Shown: positions 18,011-28,401 of the stretch, piece by piece
Layout: each line of letters opens with the position of its first letter
Numbering within the stretch: the stretch's first letter is position 1
Source of the DNA: Streptococcus mitis
GTDB taxonomy: Bacteria > Bacillota > Bacilli > Lactobacillales > Streptococcaceae
Length of the DNA stretch: 64,000 bases
Assembly: GCF_009496155.1 (NCBI RefSeq)
Contig: NZ_WIJP01000011.1
Location: 1 to 64,000 of the forward strand
Reading direction: 5' to 3'
The notes under the pieces: generated by a model
What the model saw: the letters and a program-made list of their open reading frames with translations, nothing else
Databases searched by the model: none
What the model was told of the DNA's origin: nothing
Translations under genes and position numbers: made by a program

Positions 18011-18421
18011 TCACAAATCTTTTTGGTAATAATATCTTTTCCCAATGTAGGGATAGTCTTGTAACCTAAAGACTTCCTTGTAGCCATACCTTTTATAAAA
18101 ATCTGGCGCCTGGAACTGGTAAGTATTGACAAAAGCAAAACGACAGTTTCGATTCTTAGCTTCAGTTTCTACTTGCTGCAATAGTTTTGAACCGATTCCT
18201 TGCCCTCGCAATTCCTCTTTCACAAACAAATACTCGATTTCTAGCCAATTTCCGAAAGTCTCAGCTACCAAGCCCGCCATAAGATTGCCCATTTCATCTT
18301 CAACATAAAGATTCAGTGGCTCACTTTCAGCTTCTTCTCTTTTTGAACGATTATAAGCACGAATCAAATTCCCAATTTCTTGTGCTTTCTGGGATTCCTT
18401 ATTTTCCAATCTAAAGTACAT
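18011..18421 (-). CDS. GNAT acetyltransferase, 136 aa
   Basis: Single GNAT domain with the acetyl-CoA loop RGQGIGSKLL and the C-terminal FYKRYGYKEVFRLQDYP. It has a strong GAGGAGG site and its own consensus promoter. Substrate unknown. It lies just upstream of the HAD remnant, suggesting a former operon. Confidence 0.87.
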   Translation of the reverse strand: MYFRLENKESQKAQEIGNLIRAYNRSKREEAESEPLNLYVEDEMGNLMAGLVAETFGNWLEIEYLFVKEELRGQGIGSKLLQQVETEAKNRNCRFAFVNTYQFQAPDFYKRYGYKEVFRLQDYPYIGKRYYYQKDL

Positions 18422-18451
18422 CTAAACCTCCTCAAACATTGTTACAGCTTG

Positions 18452-18480
18452 ATTATAGTCTTATTTCAATAGACTGTCAA
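18452..18480 (-). promoter_or_regulatory. Consensus promoter of the GNAT gene
   Basis: Minus strand TTGACA (18475-18480), 17-bp spacer, TATAAT (18452-18457): a perfect sigma-A match. Confidence 0.85.
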
Positions 18481-18486
18481 ACTAGC

Positions 18487-18514
18487 AAAAACTCACCAAC
18501 CTGAGTTGATGAGT
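18487..18514 (-). terminator. Terminator of the amino-acid permease
   Basis: Ten-bp stem (ACTCATCAAC/GTTGGTGAGT on the minus strand, one G-U pair), 4-nt loop and TTTT, 8 nt after the permease stop. Confidence 0.75.
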
Positions 18515-18521
18515 CCTTAAT

Positions 18522-19886
18522 CTATTTTCTAAATTTCCACTGGCTATAAATCCCGAAACCGATAATCCAGATAGCTGATCCAATTGCTCCGACAAATGTA
18601 GACTCTTGTAAAAAGAGGGTTACAAAGACAAAGGCAAAGAAGAGCATGGTTAAAGGATTTAAGAAACGATAGTGGGGCATGAGGTAGCCATCCACCATAA
18701 AGTCTGGTGACTTGCGGTATTTAAGGTGAGCCACCATAATCAAGATATAAATGGCAATATAAACACCTGATGATGATGCTGTAATCAAGGCAAAGGCATC
18801 GGAAACTCCTGGCAAGACATTAATAAAGGCTGCTAGGGCAATCAAGATTGCTGAGGCGATGATGGCATTTTGTGGCACATTGTGGCGAGAAAGAGTATCT
18901 GCCTTAATAGCCTTTAAGAATGGATTTGGCGAATCATGGGCAATCTGGTATAAATGACGACCTGTTGAGTAAAGGGTTGAGTTGAGAGCAGATGCTGCTG
19001 ACGTCAAAACGACGAAGTTAATCAAGGCTGCTGCCCACTTGATACCTGCTAATTCAAATACTGTAACAAAAGGAGAATCAGCCGATGCAAGTTCACGCCA
19101 GGGAATGATAGCCATGATGGCTAAGAGGGCACCACCGTAGAAAAAGGCGATACGCAAAGGAATTTCCTTAACAGCTTTTGGCAAGACCTGACGTGGATTT
19201 TTAGTTTCAGAAGTCGTTACCCCGATAAACTCAATCATGAGGTAGGCAAAGAAGACCATCTGGAAAGCCATGACAAAGTTCACTCCACCATTTGGGAAGA
19301 GGGAGAAATTGTCAGCAATATTAGCCAAACTTGCTGCTCCATGAGGTGTCTTAAAGCCTGTCAAGACCATAAAGACTCCTGTAGCAATCATGGCTAAAAT
19401 AGCCACAATCTTGACCATAGCAAACCAAAACTCAACTTCCCCAAAGAGCTTCACCGCAATCAGATTGACCAAGGCTAGAATGGTCAAAAATCCAATCTCA
19501 ATCATCCAACTTGGCCAGCTAGGAAACCAAAACTGAACATAGTGAGAGATGGCTGTGATTTCCGCCATACCGATAAAGACAACGGATAGCCAGTAGGACC
19601 AAACCGAGAAATAACCCCAGCCCTTACCCAAATGGCGCGTGATAAAGTTGATAAAGGTATGTTGCTCAGGATCTTGATAGAGCATTTCCCCAACTGCTCT
19701 CATCATAAGGAACATGAAAGCTCCAGTAATCATATAAATCAGTACAATGGAAGGACCTGTTAGGCTGATAGAGCGACCTGCACCCAAAAAGAGTCCTGTT
19801 CCGATTGTTCCAGCAATGGCCATAACCTGCACGTGACGATTGGTCAGACCACGCTCCATCTTGTTTTTTTTCTTCTTTGAACTCAT
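18522..19886 (-). CDS. Amino-acid permease, APC superfamily (AAT type)
   Basis: A 454-aa transporter with about 12 membrane helices. The first helix begins after LTNRHVQVMAIAGTIGTGLFLGAG, the substrate-binding signature of AAT-type proton symporters such as CycA, AnsP or LysP. The sequence resembles D-serine/D-alanine/glycine or GABA-type carriers, but the substrate cannot be read from the motifs. GGAGA precedes the ATG. Cytoplasmic membrane. Confidence 0.88.
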   Translation of the reverse strand: MSSKKKKNKMERGLTNRHVQVMAIAGTIGTGLFLGAGRSISLTGPSIVLIYMITGAFMFLMMRAVGEMLYQDPEQHTFINFITRHLGKGWGYFSVWSYWLSVVFIGMAEITAISHYVQFWFPSWPSWMIEIGFLTILALVNLIAVKLFGEVEFWFAMVKIVAILAMIATGVFMVLTGFKTPHGAASLANIADNFSLFPNGGVNFVMAFQMVFFAYLMIEFIGVTTSETKNPRQVLPKAVKEIPLRIAFFYGGALLAIMAIIPWRELASADSPFVTVFELAGIKWAAALINFVVLTSAASALNSTLYSTGRHLYQIAHDSPNPFLKAIKADTLSRHNVPQNAIIASAILIALAAFINVLPGVSDAFALITASSSGVYIAIYILIMVAHLKYRKSPDFMVDGYLMPHYRFLNPLTMLFFAFVFVTLFLQESTFVGAIGSAIWIIGFGIYSQWKFRK

Positions 19887-19958
19887 ATAGTCTCCAATTC
19901 TTTTTAAACCTAAAAGGGAGCAAGTAGGGCGTTTCCCTCCTTCTACTCCCTTTAATCA

Positions 19959-20441
19959 TTAGGCTGTTTTTTCAACCTTTAAGATTTTTACATCATAGCT
20001 ACCCACAGGTGTTTCAACAGTTGCTGTATCACCTGTTTTCTTACCAATCAAGGCTTGTCCAATCGGACTTTCATTTGAAACCTTACCTGCAAAGGCATCC
20101 GCACCTGCTGAACCTACGATAATATAAACTTCTTCTTCGTCCTCACCAATTTCTTGGATAGTAACTGTTTTACCAATCGCTACTTCGTCTTGGGCAACTG
20201 AGTCGCTATTGACGATTTCAGCATAGCGGATTTTTGTTTCCAAGCTAGAGATTTGTCCTTCGACAAAGGCTTGTTCATCCTTAGCCGCTTCATACTCACT
20301 ATTTTCAGAAAGGTCACCGTATGAACGAGCAATCTTAATGCGTTCTACCACTTCTGGGCGGCGGACCAATTTCAATTCTTCTAATTCTTTTTCAAGTTTT
20401 TCCTTTTCCTCAAGGGTCATAGGATATGTTTTTTCTGCCAT
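19959..20441 (-). CDS. greA: Transcription elongation factor GreA
   Basis: Rescues backtracked RNA polymerase by stimulating transcript cleavage. The N-terminal coiled coil (about 1-75) carries the acidic tip [15 protein letters not shown], and the C-terminal FKBP-like domain ends near residue 160. I start it at the ATG at 20441 (MAEKTYPMT), giving the usual 160 aa; a start three codons upstream is less likely. It follows mltG, as in other streptococci. Confidence 0.95.
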   Translation of the reverse strand: MAEKTYPMTLEEKEKLEKELEELKLVRRPEVVERIKIARSYGDLSENSEYEAAKDEQAFVEGQISSLETKIRYAEIVNSDSVAQDEVAIGKTVTIQEIGEDEEEVYIIVGSAGADAFAGKVSNESPIGQALIGKKTGDTATVETPVGSYDVKILKVEKTA

Positions 20442-20501
20442 TTTTCTCAACTTTCTTTCGATAGTATTGAATCTCTATCTGAGATTCTCATGTTTGTTGT
20501 C

Positions 20502-22142
20502 TTAGTTTGAACTACTATTTTGAGTAAGCTTGCTATTGACGTGTTCAGCTACATTGCGATCATGTTCTTCCTGATTAGCTGCGTAATAGACTTTTCCATC
20601 TGTAACATTGGCTACAAAGTAGAGGTTCTCACTCTTGGTTTGGTTGATACTTGCTTCAATCGCGTCCTGACTTGGACTATCCACTGGACCAGGCATCAAA
20701 CCAGATTTTGTATAAACATTGTATGGTGAATTAATTGATGTATCAATTCCAGCATCGTCTGCTAGGCTAATATTTTGACCGAGTTTGCCTTGGGCATACA
20801 AGATTGCAATATTACTTTGAAGGGGCATACCAAGGTTCAAGCGATTGTAGAAAACACCTGCAATCAACTTACGGTCTTCAGTCTTAGCACCTTCTTTTTC
20901 TACGAGTGAAGCAATAGTTAGTAATTCATTGACTGTCAAGTTTTTAGACTTAATTGCACTATAGTGCGGAGTCAAGGTCTTATCCATAGCTGCCAACATC
21001 TCATCAATTAAGCTTTCAATAGTTGTGCTTTCTTTGATAGAGTATGTCGCTGGGAAAAGATAACCCTCCAAACGGTAACGAGCTCCACTTTCTTTTGTCG
21101 GTAAGCTTTCGAGTAGGTTTGGATATTTAGCAACTTCTTGACTGATAAAGTTGTCATCTTGAACTTTAGCCAAGAAAGCATCCGCAGTTAAAGGCTCTTT
21201 AAATTCACCTTTTAATTGACCTACAGCTTGGGCGATTTGCTCAATTGTATATCCCTCTGGAATAGTCAAATCTGCAAGTGACGGTTCTTGAGGTTCAGCT
21301 GTACCACCTTTTTGTAGTTCCTTGATGATATCCTCTGTACTCATGCTCTTTTGCAAATTGTAATATCCAGCCTTCAAATCTGAATAATTCTTATATTTTG
21401 CATAGAAAGCAAAAATCACTCCATGTTTAATCACACCAGAATGTTCAAGAGTTGATCCAATCTCTTGGACATTGGCTCCTTCTGGGATTTGAACCGTTAC
21501 ATATTCCTTAGAATTCACGTCCACAGGTAATAAAGATGATTGAACATACTGGTAACCGAAGTAACCACCTGCCGAAATCAAGGCAAGGAAAATCAATAGA
21601 GAAATGAAGAAGGCTTTCAAATGTGATTTTTTCTTCTTAACAGGTTTAACCGTCTCACGACGACTACGACGTGGAGTTTCAGACATCCCTTCTACAACTT
21701 TCTTTTCCACTACTGGTTTTGAAGCAGGAACTTCTCTTTTCATCTCTCTCTGACCTTCTGTCTTATAAGAAACAGCTACCCTCGTTGGGATTTCATTAAA
21801 TTCCTTTTCTACTTTTCTAGGAATAACAGGTTCTGGTCTTGGTACACTCTCATCTACTGGTGAAGCAGGAACTTCTTGACTTGGATGACTAGGAACTGCT
21901 GGAGCATCTTGACTTGGGTGGGTAGGCACGGTAGGAGCTTTTCTCATAATCTCCTCTACAGCTGATAGAGAATCTTCCATTAGCTCTTCTATCGACTGGT
22001 CATTTTTAGAAGAAAGTTGGGGTTTTATTGAAGCTAAATTAACTTCCTCCTGATCTTCTTCAGATTTTTTGACACGTTCTAAATCACGTAAAATCTGCTC
22101 TTTAAAGCTTAATTTTTCGTCTTCTCTTGGCTTTTCACTCAA
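20502..22142 (-). CDS. mltG: Endolytic peptidoglycan transglycosylase MltG (YceG)
   Basis: Cleaves nascent glycan strands and works with the elongation machinery. The 546-aa protein has a long charged, proline-rich cytoplasmic N-terminus (about 1-175, with HPSQ-containing repeats), one transmembrane helix (about 177-198), a LysM-like segment and the YceG domain with catalytic Glu in LVEKEGAKTEDRKLIAG and NTYKSGLMPGP-like YNVYTKSGLMPGPVDSPS. The long cytoplasmic extension is typical of streptococcal MltG. greA follows. Confidence 0.93.
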   Translation of the reverse strand: MSEKPREDEKLSFKEQILRDLERVKKSEEDQEEVNLASIKPQLSSKNDQSIEELMEDSLSAVEEIMRKAPTVPTHPSQDAPAVPSHPSQEVPASPVDESVPRPEPVIPRKVEKEFNEIPTRVAVSYKTEGQREMKREVPASKPVVEKKVVEGMSETPRRSRRETVKPVKKKKSHLKAFFISLLIFLALISAGGYFGYQYVQSSLLPVDVNSKEYVTVQIPEGANVQEIGSTLEHSGVIKHGVIFAFYAKYKNYSDLKAGYYNLQKSMSTEDIIKELQKGGTAEPQEPSLADLTIPEGYTIEQIAQAVGQLKGEFKEPLTADAFLAKVQDDNFISQEVAKYPNLLESLPTKESGARYRLEGYLFPATYSIKESTTIESLIDEMLAAMDKTLTPHYSAIKSKNLTVNELLTIASLVEKEGAKTEDRKLIAGVFYNRLNLGMPLQSNIAILYAQGKLGQNISLADDAGIDTSINSPYNVYTKSGLMPGPVDSPSQDAIEASINQTKSENLYFVANVTDGKVYYAANQEEHDRNVAEHVNSKLTQNSSSN

Positions 22143-22173
22143 AAGTTTATCCTCCTCGTTGACAATCCATAAT

Positions 22174-22202
22174 ATTATATCTTAAAAACGAAAGAAAAGC
22201 AA
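22174..22202 (-). promoter_or_regulatory. Promoter of mltG
   Basis: Minus strand TTGCTT (22197-22202), 17-bp spacer, TATAAT (22174-22179). It overlaps the hairpin that ends the upstream operon. Confidence 0.55.
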
Positions 22203-22217
22203 CCTAGCATGCTTTTC
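22194..22217 (-). terminator. Terminator of the snf2-murC-GNAT cluster
   Basis: Eight-bp stem GAAAAGCA/TGCTTTTC with an 8-nt loop and a broken T-run on the minus strand, just after the last GNAT gene. Confidence 0.5.
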
Positions 22218-22221
22218 TAGC

Positions 22222-22716
22222 TTATTTTTTAGCTTCCCAGACCATATCATACCAGGTTTCTCCTGCAAAGGTTGACTGGGACAAGCCTTCGTTGACAAAT
22301 CCATGCTTTTCATAGTAGGCAATGAGATAGTCATGACAGGTTAGGTTAATACCTTCTCTTTCGTGTTCAAGAGCCAGTCCTTTCAAGGCTGTTAGTAATT
22401 TCTGACCCAGTCCTATGCCCTGCGCCTCCTTGGTAATGGAAAGACAGGTTACAGAGATATAACCACCAGGCTCATGACTATAATCTTCTATCTCTTCTGT
22501 AAAAGACTGATCCCGCAAATGGCGGTGTGGTCCAACTGGACCTTCTATATACCCCATGATTCTGCCCTCTTTTTCTGCAACCAGAAACGAGGTCTGAATT
22601 TCTCGCAAATGTGCTTCAAAAACAGAGCGAGGAATGGCTTCTTCAGCAGAAAAATTTTCTAGTTCAATCTCAACAATACGATCTAAATCTTCTAATCTTG
22701 CTTTCCTGATTTTCAT
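22222..22716 (-). CDS. GNAT acetyltransferase, 164 aa
   Basis: GNAT fold with ISVTCLSITKEAQGIGLGQKLL as the acetyl-CoA site and a C-terminal YYEKHGFVNEG. The 4-bp overlap with the preceding GNAT gene and sequence similarity suggest an old tandem duplication. Substrate unknown; the pair is conserved downstream of murC in this group. Confidence 0.87.
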   Translation of the reverse strand: MKIRKARLEDLDRIVEIELENFSAEEAIPRSVFEAHLREIQTSFLVAEKEGRIMGYIEGPVGPHRHLRDQSFTEEIEDYSHEPGGYISVTCLSITKEAQGIGLGQKLLTALKGLALEHEREGINLTCHDYLIAYYEKHGFVNEGLSQSTFAGETWYDMVWEAKK

Positions 22717-23180
22717 TGTGCCTCCAGATAAAAAGGATTAAACCAAATCATACTAAAACCTTGACTAGCTGCATAAAACGCAGTTGCTTCTTCTTCATCA
22801 ATAAAACCATTCATTTCAAAATAGGAAAGTAGCTCATCAGGACTCTTCAAACGAATCCCTTTGTAATCCTGCTCAACAGCCACCTCTTTTAAAGCCGCAA
22901 GAAGAAGCGTTCCCAAGCCCTGTCTCTGATGATCAGTATCAATGACTAAAGAATGTACTTCTAGACATTGCGGATTGTGTGGGTAAGGACCACCTAGAAC
23001 ATAGCCCAGAAGCTGATTTTCATCCCTAGCTAGAAGAAAGGTATCCGCAGACTTACGGATACTTTCTTCTAAAATATGGGAAGTCAGCTGCTTTTCAGCT
23101 GGAAAAGATGAGGTCTGCAGTGCCTCTATCTCAACTAAATCCGACTTACTTGCCTGAATAATCTTAATTGGAATTTCCAT
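22713..23180 (-). CDS. GNAT acetyltransferase, 155 aa
   Basis: Second GNAT protein of the pair, with LEVHSLVIDTDHQRQGLGTLLL and FEMNGFIDEEEAT. The layout (glycine-rich turn GGPYPHNPQC before the core strand) parallels VGPHRHLRD in its neighbour. AGGA lies before its ATG, 9 nt after the murC stop. Substrate unknown. Confidence 0.87.
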   Translation of the reverse strand: MEIPIKIIQASKSDLVEIEALQTSSFPAEKQLTSHILEESIRKSADTFLLARDENQLLGYVLGGPYPHNPQCLEVHSLVIDTDHQRQGLGTLLLAALKEVAVEQDYKGIRLKSPDELLSYFEMNGFIDEEEATAFYAASQGFSMIWFNPFYLEAQ

Positions 23181-23189
23181 GGGAAAATC

Positions 23190-24524
23190 CTATTGAACAT
23201 TGCTTGTCAAGTTAGACAAGAGTCGCTCAAATGAGTATTCATAGGTTTGGATGTCTCCTGCACCCATAAAGACATAAACAGCATTATCATGGTCTAGGAG
23301 TGGCGAAACATTTTCAACAGTAATAACTTGGTGTTTTTTGTTGATTTTATTGGCTAGGTCTTCTACCTTAACATCGCCATGATCCACTTCACGAGCAGAT
23401 CCATAAATTTGTGCTAGATAAACAGCATCCGCTTGGTTCAAAGCGTGGGCAAATTCGTCTAATAAGGCAATAGTTCTAGTAAAGGTATGAGGTTGGAAGA
23501 CTGCTACGATTTCCTTGCTTGGGTATTTCTGACGAGCCGCATCCAAGGTCGCAATAATTTCTGTTGGATGGTGGGCAAAGTCATCAATAATCACTGTGTC
23601 ATTAACAATTTTCTCAGTGAAACGACGCTTAACACCTGCAAATGTTTTCAAGTGTTCACGCACCAAGTTCAAATCAAATCCTGCTGTGTAAAGAAGACCA
23701 ATAACGGCTGTCGCATTCATAATATTGTGACGACCAAAGGTTGGAATATGGAATTGACCCAACTCTTGTCCACGGAAATGAACTGTGAAGGTTGAACCAG
23801 TTGTTGAACGAAGAAGATCGCTAGCTACAAAGTCATTACCTTCTGCTTTAAAACCATAGTAATAAATTGGTGCATCAGACGTAATTTTACGCAACTCTGC
23901 ATCTTCACCATAGACAAAAAGACCCTTGGTAATTTGTTTAGCATAGTCGTTAAAGGCATTGAAAACATCCTCTAGACTTGTGAAATAGTCTGGATGGTCA
24001 AAGTCAATATTGGTAATAATAGAGTATTCTGGATGGTAAGGCATGAAGTGACGCTCATATTCGTCAGATTCAAAGACAAAATATTTGGCATTGGCTGAAC
24101 CACGCCCTGTCCCATCTCCGATTAAGAAGCTAGTATCTGTGATATGAGACAAGACATGAGACAACATACCTGTCGTTGAAGTTTTTCCATGCGCTCCAGC
24201 TACTCCCATGCTAACAAAGTCGCGCATAAAGCTACCTAGGAACTCATGGTAACGTTTGTAGCTGATGCCATTTTGGTCCGCATAAGCAATTTCGACGTTG
24301 TTATCTGGACGAAAGGCATTCCCAGCGATAATTTCCATATCACCGTCTAGATTCTTTTCATCAAAAGGCAGAATGGTAATTCCTGCCTGCTCTAGACCAC
24401 GTTGAGTAAAGTAGTACTTTTCAACATCTGATCCCTGTACCTTATGTCCCATTTGGTGCAACATCAAGGCCAATGCACTCATCCCTGATCCCTTAATTCC
24501 GATAAAATGATATGTCTTTGACAT
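23190..24524 (-). CDS. murC: UDP-N-acetylmuramate-L-alanine ligase
   Basis: Adds L-alanine to UDP-MurNAc in the cytoplasm, the first peptide step of peptidoglycan synthesis. An N-terminal Rossmann-like [12 protein letters not shown], the ATP loop [15 protein letters not shown], central [12 protein letters not shown] and the C-terminal [10 protein letters not shown] and FQPHTFTR motifs are all present. Length 444 aa is normal. It sits in a row with an unknown charged protein upstream and two GNAT genes downstream. Confidence 0.96.
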   Translation of the reverse strand: MSKTYHFIGIKGSGMSALALMLHQMGHKVQGSDVEKYYFTQRGLEQAGITILPFDEKNLDGDMEIIAGNAFRPDNNVEIAYADQNGISYKRYHEFLGSFMRDFVSMGVAGAHGKTSTTGMLSHVLSHITDTSFLIGDGTGRGSANAKYFVFESDEYERHFMPYHPEYSIITNIDFDHPDYFTSLEDVFNAFNDYAKQITKGLFVYGEDAELRKITSDAPIYYYGFKAEGNDFVASDLLRSTTGSTFTVHFRGQELGQFHIPTFGRHNIMNATAVIGLLYTAGFDLNLVREHLKTFAGVKRRFTEKIVNDTVIIDDFAHHPTEIIATLDAARQKYPSKEIVAVFQPHTFTRTIALLDEFAHALNQADAVYLAQIYGSAREVDHGDVKVEDLANKINKKHQVITVENVSPLLDHDNAVYVFMGAGDIQTYEYSFERLLSNLTSNVQ

Positions 24525-24534
24525 GTTTCCTCCC

Positions 24535-25152
24535 CTATTCTGTAATTCTAGTCAGATTCAACTCTTGGGCAACCTGACGTTCTTGTTCTTTTTGTTGATT
24601 CTTTTTATTGTAGATTTGGCTCTTCTTCAGAAAATCATAGTTATTTTTCTTTGGAGCAGGTGCTGCTACCTCTTCATTCTTGGTAGAGATAGATTTCACT
24701 TCTTCCGCTAAGATGTAATGAGACTGGGTCAATTTTTGACTATATTTGACAAATTCACCAGGATTTTCCTTTTGGAAAGGCGCGGTAGGTTGATTGCCCT
24801 GCCTAACCAAACTTGGCTGAGAATGGCGTCTTGTAGGAGTAATATCCTTAGTCAGATAACTTGCCGAGCGTTTCTTTTTCAAATCTGCACGCGCTTCTTC
24901 ACGCGCTACCTCCGCATAGCTCTTTCCTTCTTTTTTAACCCCTAACCCAGCCTTCTTAGGTTTCTCTACTTGCTTTTCAATCGGTTTGACTGGTGTTTCT
25001 TCAGCAATAGGAGCCCATTCTAAATAATTTTTATCTCGATACTCACCCTTGATATTACTGATCAGATCAGACTCATCATACAAGTTCATGACTGGCATTT
25101 CAGTCAACATGACCTCGTCATCTGACACCAATGGAAATCGTTCTTGTTTCAT
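24535..25152 (-). CDS. Charged low-complexity protein, function unknown
   Basis: A 205-aa protein rich in Lys, Glu and Gln. The N-terminal 50 residues are acidic ([20 protein letters not shown]); the remainder is basic and probably disordered or helical, with [20 protein letters not shown] in the middle. No signal peptide, membrane segment or known domain is visible. It has its own promoter between the helicase and this gene, and murC follows 10 nt later, so a role near cell-wall synthesis is possible but unproven. Confidence 0.7.
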   Translation of the reverse strand: MKQERFPLVSDDEVMLTEMPVMNLYDESDLISNIKGEYRDKNYLEWAPIAEETPVKPIEKQVEKPKKAGLGVKKEGKSYAEVAREEARADLKKKRSASYLTKDITPTRRHSQPSLVRQGNQPTAPFQKENPGEFVKYSQKLTQSHYILAEEVKSISTKNEEVAAPAPKKNNYDFLKKSQIYNKKNQQKEQERQVAQELNLTRITE

Positions 25153-25175
25153 TTTCTATTTCCTTTCAACACTTC

Positions 25176-25203
25176 ATTATAGCGTATTGTCTTGATTTTT
25201 CAA
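25176..25203 (-). promoter_or_regulatory. Internal promoter before the unknown gene and murC
   Basis: Minus strand TTGAAA (25198-25203), 16-bp spacer, TATAAT (25176-25181). It overlaps the end of the SNF2 gene. Confidence 0.6.
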
Positions 25204-28200
25204 GTGCTGGCTTCAGAAATTCCCAAAATTTCTCTAATTTCTGCTAGGGTCAGACTGCCACGTGACTCTGTTCCATCCAATACTTGTGACACCAGATGTT
25301 TCTTTTGTTCTTGGAGTTCCTGAATTTTTTCTTCAATGGTTCCCCTGGTCACTAAGCGATAAACCTCAACCATTTCTTCCTGCCCCATCCGATGGGCACG
25401 GCCAATAGCTTGCGCTTCCACCGCAGGATTCCACCAAAGGTCAACCAAGATAACCGTATCAGCACCTGTCAGATTCAGACCGACACCACCAGCTTTGAGG
25501 GAAATCAGAAAGGCATCTCTTTCCCCTTGGTTAAAGGCCTTGGTCATGTCTTGTCTTTCCTTGGCTGGGGTTGAGCCCGTAATTTTAAAGGATGTCATAC
25601 CCAAGTCTGGTAGTTCTTGTTCAATTTTTTCCAACATTCCCTTGAACTGCGAGAAAATCAAGACTCGGTGTCCACCGTCTGCCACCTGGACCAGCAGGTC
25701 TCGAAGACTATCCAGTTTGCCACTGGCTCCCTGATAATCTTCCATAAAGAGGGCAGGGGTGTCACAGATTTGGCGCAAGCGCATCAGACCAGACAAGATT
25801 TCCACACGACTTCGTTGGAATTCCTGGTCTGAAACTTGAACCAGACGGTCCCTCATCTGTTGCAACTGGGCTAAATAGATAGCCTTTTGCTGGTCTTCCA
25901 GTTCATTCTTATAAACTACTTCAATCAAATCTGGCAATTCAGTCAGAACTTCTTCTTTCTTACGTCGCATCACGAAAGGCTTGATAAACTGAGCCACTCG
26001 CTCTGCTGGCAATTTCATAAATTCTTTCTTGCTTGGCAAAAGTCCTGGCATGACTATCTGGAAAATAGACCACAACTCACCCAGATGGTTTTCAATAGGA
26101 GTCCCTGATAAGGCAAAAACTGACGGCACCACAAATTGTCTCAAGGTCTGGGCAATCTTAGTCTGGGCATTTTTCATGACCTGAGCCTCATCTAAGAAAA
26201 GGAAGTCAAAGGTCATGCCTTGATAAAGATTGCTATCTTGTCTAAAGGTAGCATAGCTCGTCACATAGATTTGATGGCTCTCGGCAAGAATCTCTTCACG
26301 ACTAGCTTTCAAGCCATGAACAACAGCCACATCCAACTGCGGGGCAAATTTCTGAAACTCATCTGCCCAGTTGTAAATCAAACCTGACGGAGCGAGAATC
26401 AAAACCCGACTTTCTTTTGTCACTTGACTGGTCAAAAAAGCAATGGTCTGCAGGGTTTTCCCCAATCCCATATCATCAGCTAAAATCCCACCAAAACCAT
26501 AATGATGGAGCATCTGCAGCCAGCCGATTCCCTTTTCCTGATAATCTCGCAAGTCAGCCTGAACCTGAGTTGCTTGTCTAGGAAAGTCCTCTGGATGCGT
26601 CAAATCCTGAGCCAGATTCTGGAATTCCTGTGAAAAAGAAACACGGTCTCGCCCTTCAAAAAGATGAGCTAAACTGTAGGCCAAGGATTTCCGAGCCTGC
26701 ATGGCCCCATCTTTTAATTCAAACTGCCCCAATTCCTGTAAATTTTGGCGAATTTTCTTGGTTTCTTCATCAAAAAAGTAGACTTGATTGGAGGAATCAA
26801 TGTAATAATCCTTGTTGGCAACCAAGGCCTGCATGGCTTGCTCAATTTCCTCCTGGGCAATATCTTGAAAATCAAACTGAATTTCCAAGAGACCTCCCTT
26901 GGAGGCAATCTGCACTTGAGGGCTTGCTAAACTATAAAGTTCTTCTAGCTTGTCTGATAGGTCAACATTCCCGAGTTTTTCAAAGACTGGAATGATTTCA
27001 TGGAAGAAATGATAGACAGACTCCGCTTTTAAGGCCTGACGCCAAGATTGAAAATCTGCTTCAAAACCCGCTACCAAACAGGCTTGGAAAATTCTTTCTT
27101 CTACGTCAGAATCACTAGAAAATGGTAATTCTTCTAGTTCCTGTTTGCTAGATACCTTCCTGTCTCCATAATCAAACTGAATTTCTAAACGAATCCGATT
27201 GTCCTCTTCCCTATCAAAGTAAAAAGAGGACGCAAAGGATTTGATTTGTAGACGTTCTGGAGCTGAAACGGTGCCTATCTTGCTAAAAAGAGTTAAACAA
27301 GAAGCTAACTTATCTCGGTCACTGCTATCAAATTGCAGATATTTCTTTCCATGTTGATCCACAGACAGCGCTTTGATTTCCTTGAGAAGACGCATCTGCT
27401 GGTCTCTTAGAAAATAAACCTGTCCTTTATGAAACAACACAGATCCCTGATAAAAGACATTTACCCTTGGACTCTCACTGATTTCCATTTCAAAATAATC
27501 CGAATATTCTGTTACTGTAAAGGCAAAGAGATTGGCATCAGCATGCAAATCCTGAAAAAGCAGGGTCTGGTAGCTATCCACTTGGTGGTCAAATTGAAAA
27601 TGGGGCAAGGTCATCAGTAAATTCACACCCTGCTCAAAAAAAGTCAGAGGAAAAAAGAGGTGCCGACCTTGGTTTTGGAAAAAGAGGTCTGGAACCAGTC
27701 CTTCCTCCACTAGTCCCCGCAAGAACATCAATAGTTCTTGGCTAGCCTCATCAAAGGTTTCCCAAGATAAGGATTCCTCATAGGTTTTCCCAATCATATA
27801 AGGCTTTCTCTGCTCGATAACTTTTAAAAAGAGTGGAATATCCCGAATGACATAGTATTTTTGACTATTAATTTGCCCGATTCTCAGGGTCCACAAGATA
27901 TGATTGGTTCCTGCTTCCACCTGACCGACAGCCGACAACTCATAGGAGCGGTCTGATTTTGGACACAAGATTCGTTCTAAAAATTTGCCACCCAAGGTCA
28001 CCTTGGTTTCAACAGCCTCTTTTTCTTCATGACCTTCTTCCAGCCCCTGCAAGATTCCCTGACCACGCTCATCATTTTTTAGAAAATGCTCTAGCGCTGC
28101 CAAATGAACACAGTAGCCCCTCTTTTGGAAAAAATCACAGGAACAAAAAACCAAATCATCCTCTAAACTATAGCGCAGTTCTTCTTCTGCAACACGAGCA

Positions 28201-28298
28201 TAGAGCCGATTGTTCTTTTCCTTGATGATGTCAACCTTACCAGTTTTATAAAGGGCAACGCCTTCGATACGGACTTTCCCCGGAATCAATTTAGCCAT
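25200..28298 (-). CDS. SNF2-family DNA helicase/translocase with SWIM zinc finger
   Basis: A 1032-aa ATPase of the SWI2/SNF2 group. The N-terminal SWIM finger uses C52, C54, C63 and H65 (FCSCDFFQKRGYCVH). A long middle region resembles the SNF2_assoc segment. The helicase core (about 575-1020) has Walker A DDMGLGKT, Walker B DEAQ, SGTPIENHLGELWS and the C-terminal VNLTGAD-like GVGLNLTGADTVI with QAIGRAHRMGQ. The family remodels protein-DNA complexes or moves along DNA; its bacterial substrate is not established. Confidence 0.9.
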   Translation of the reverse strand: MAKLIPGKVRIEGVALYKTGKVDIIKEKNNRLYARVAEEELRYSLEDDLVFCSCDFFQKRGYCVHLAALEHFLKNDERGQGILQGLEEGHEEKEAVETKVTLGGKFLERILCPKSDRSYELSAVGQVEAGTNHILWTLRIGQINSQKYYVIRDIPLFLKVIEQRKPYMIGKTYEESLSWETFDEASQELLMFLRGLVEEGLVPDLFFQNQGRHLFFPLTFFEQGVNLLMTLPHFQFDHQVDSYQTLLFQDLHADANLFAFTVTEYSDYFEMEISESPRVNVFYQGSVLFHKGQVYFLRDQQMRLLKEIKALSVDQHGKKYLQFDSSDRDKLASCLTLFSKIGTVSAPERLQIKSFASSFYFDREEDNRIRLEIQFDYGDRKVSSKQELEELPFSSDSDVEERIFQACLVAGFEADFQSWRQALKAESVYHFFHEIIPVFEKLGNVDLSDKLEELYSLASPQVQIASKGGLLEIQFDFQDIAQEEIEQAMQALVANKDYYIDSSNQVYFFDEETKKIRQNLQELGQFELKDGAMQARKSLAYSLAHLFEGRDRVSFSQEFQNLAQDLTHPEDFPRQATQVQADLRDYQEKGIGWLQMLHHYGFGGILADDMGLGKTLQTIAFLTSQVTKESRVLILAPSGLIYNWADEFQKFAPQLDVAVVHGLKASREEILAESHQIYVTSYATFRQDSNLYQGMTFDFLFLDEAQVMKNAQTKIAQTLRQFVVPSVFALSGTPIENHLGELWSIFQIVMPGLLPSKKEFMKLPAERVAQFIKPFVMRRKKEEVLTELPDLIEVVYKNELEDQQKAIYLAQLQQMRDRLVQVSDQEFQRSRVEILSGLMRLRQICDTPALFMEDYQGASGKLDSLRDLLVQVADGGHRVLIFSQFKGMLEKIEQELPDLGMTSFKITGSTPAKERQDMTKAFNQGERDAFLISLKAGGVGLNLTGADTVILVDLWWNPAVEAQAIGRAHRMGQEEMVEVYRLVTRGTIEEKIQELQEQKKHLVSQVLDGTESRGSLTLAEIREILGISEAST

Positions 28299-28351
28299 AT
28301 TCTTACCTGTACCTTATCCTTTTATTATACCATATTTTCACCTATGAAAAT

Positions 28352-28383
28352 AGCCTTCCAAGAAGACTTTCTCCTAGAAGGCT
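28352..28383 (-). terminator. Terminator of the metB operon
   Basis: AGCCTTC (28352-28358) pairs with GAAGGCT (28377-28383), with a short T-run on the minus strand, 19 nt after the aminotransferase stop. Confidence 0.6.
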
Positions 28384-28401
28384 GGATTTTTATAACGATT
28401 T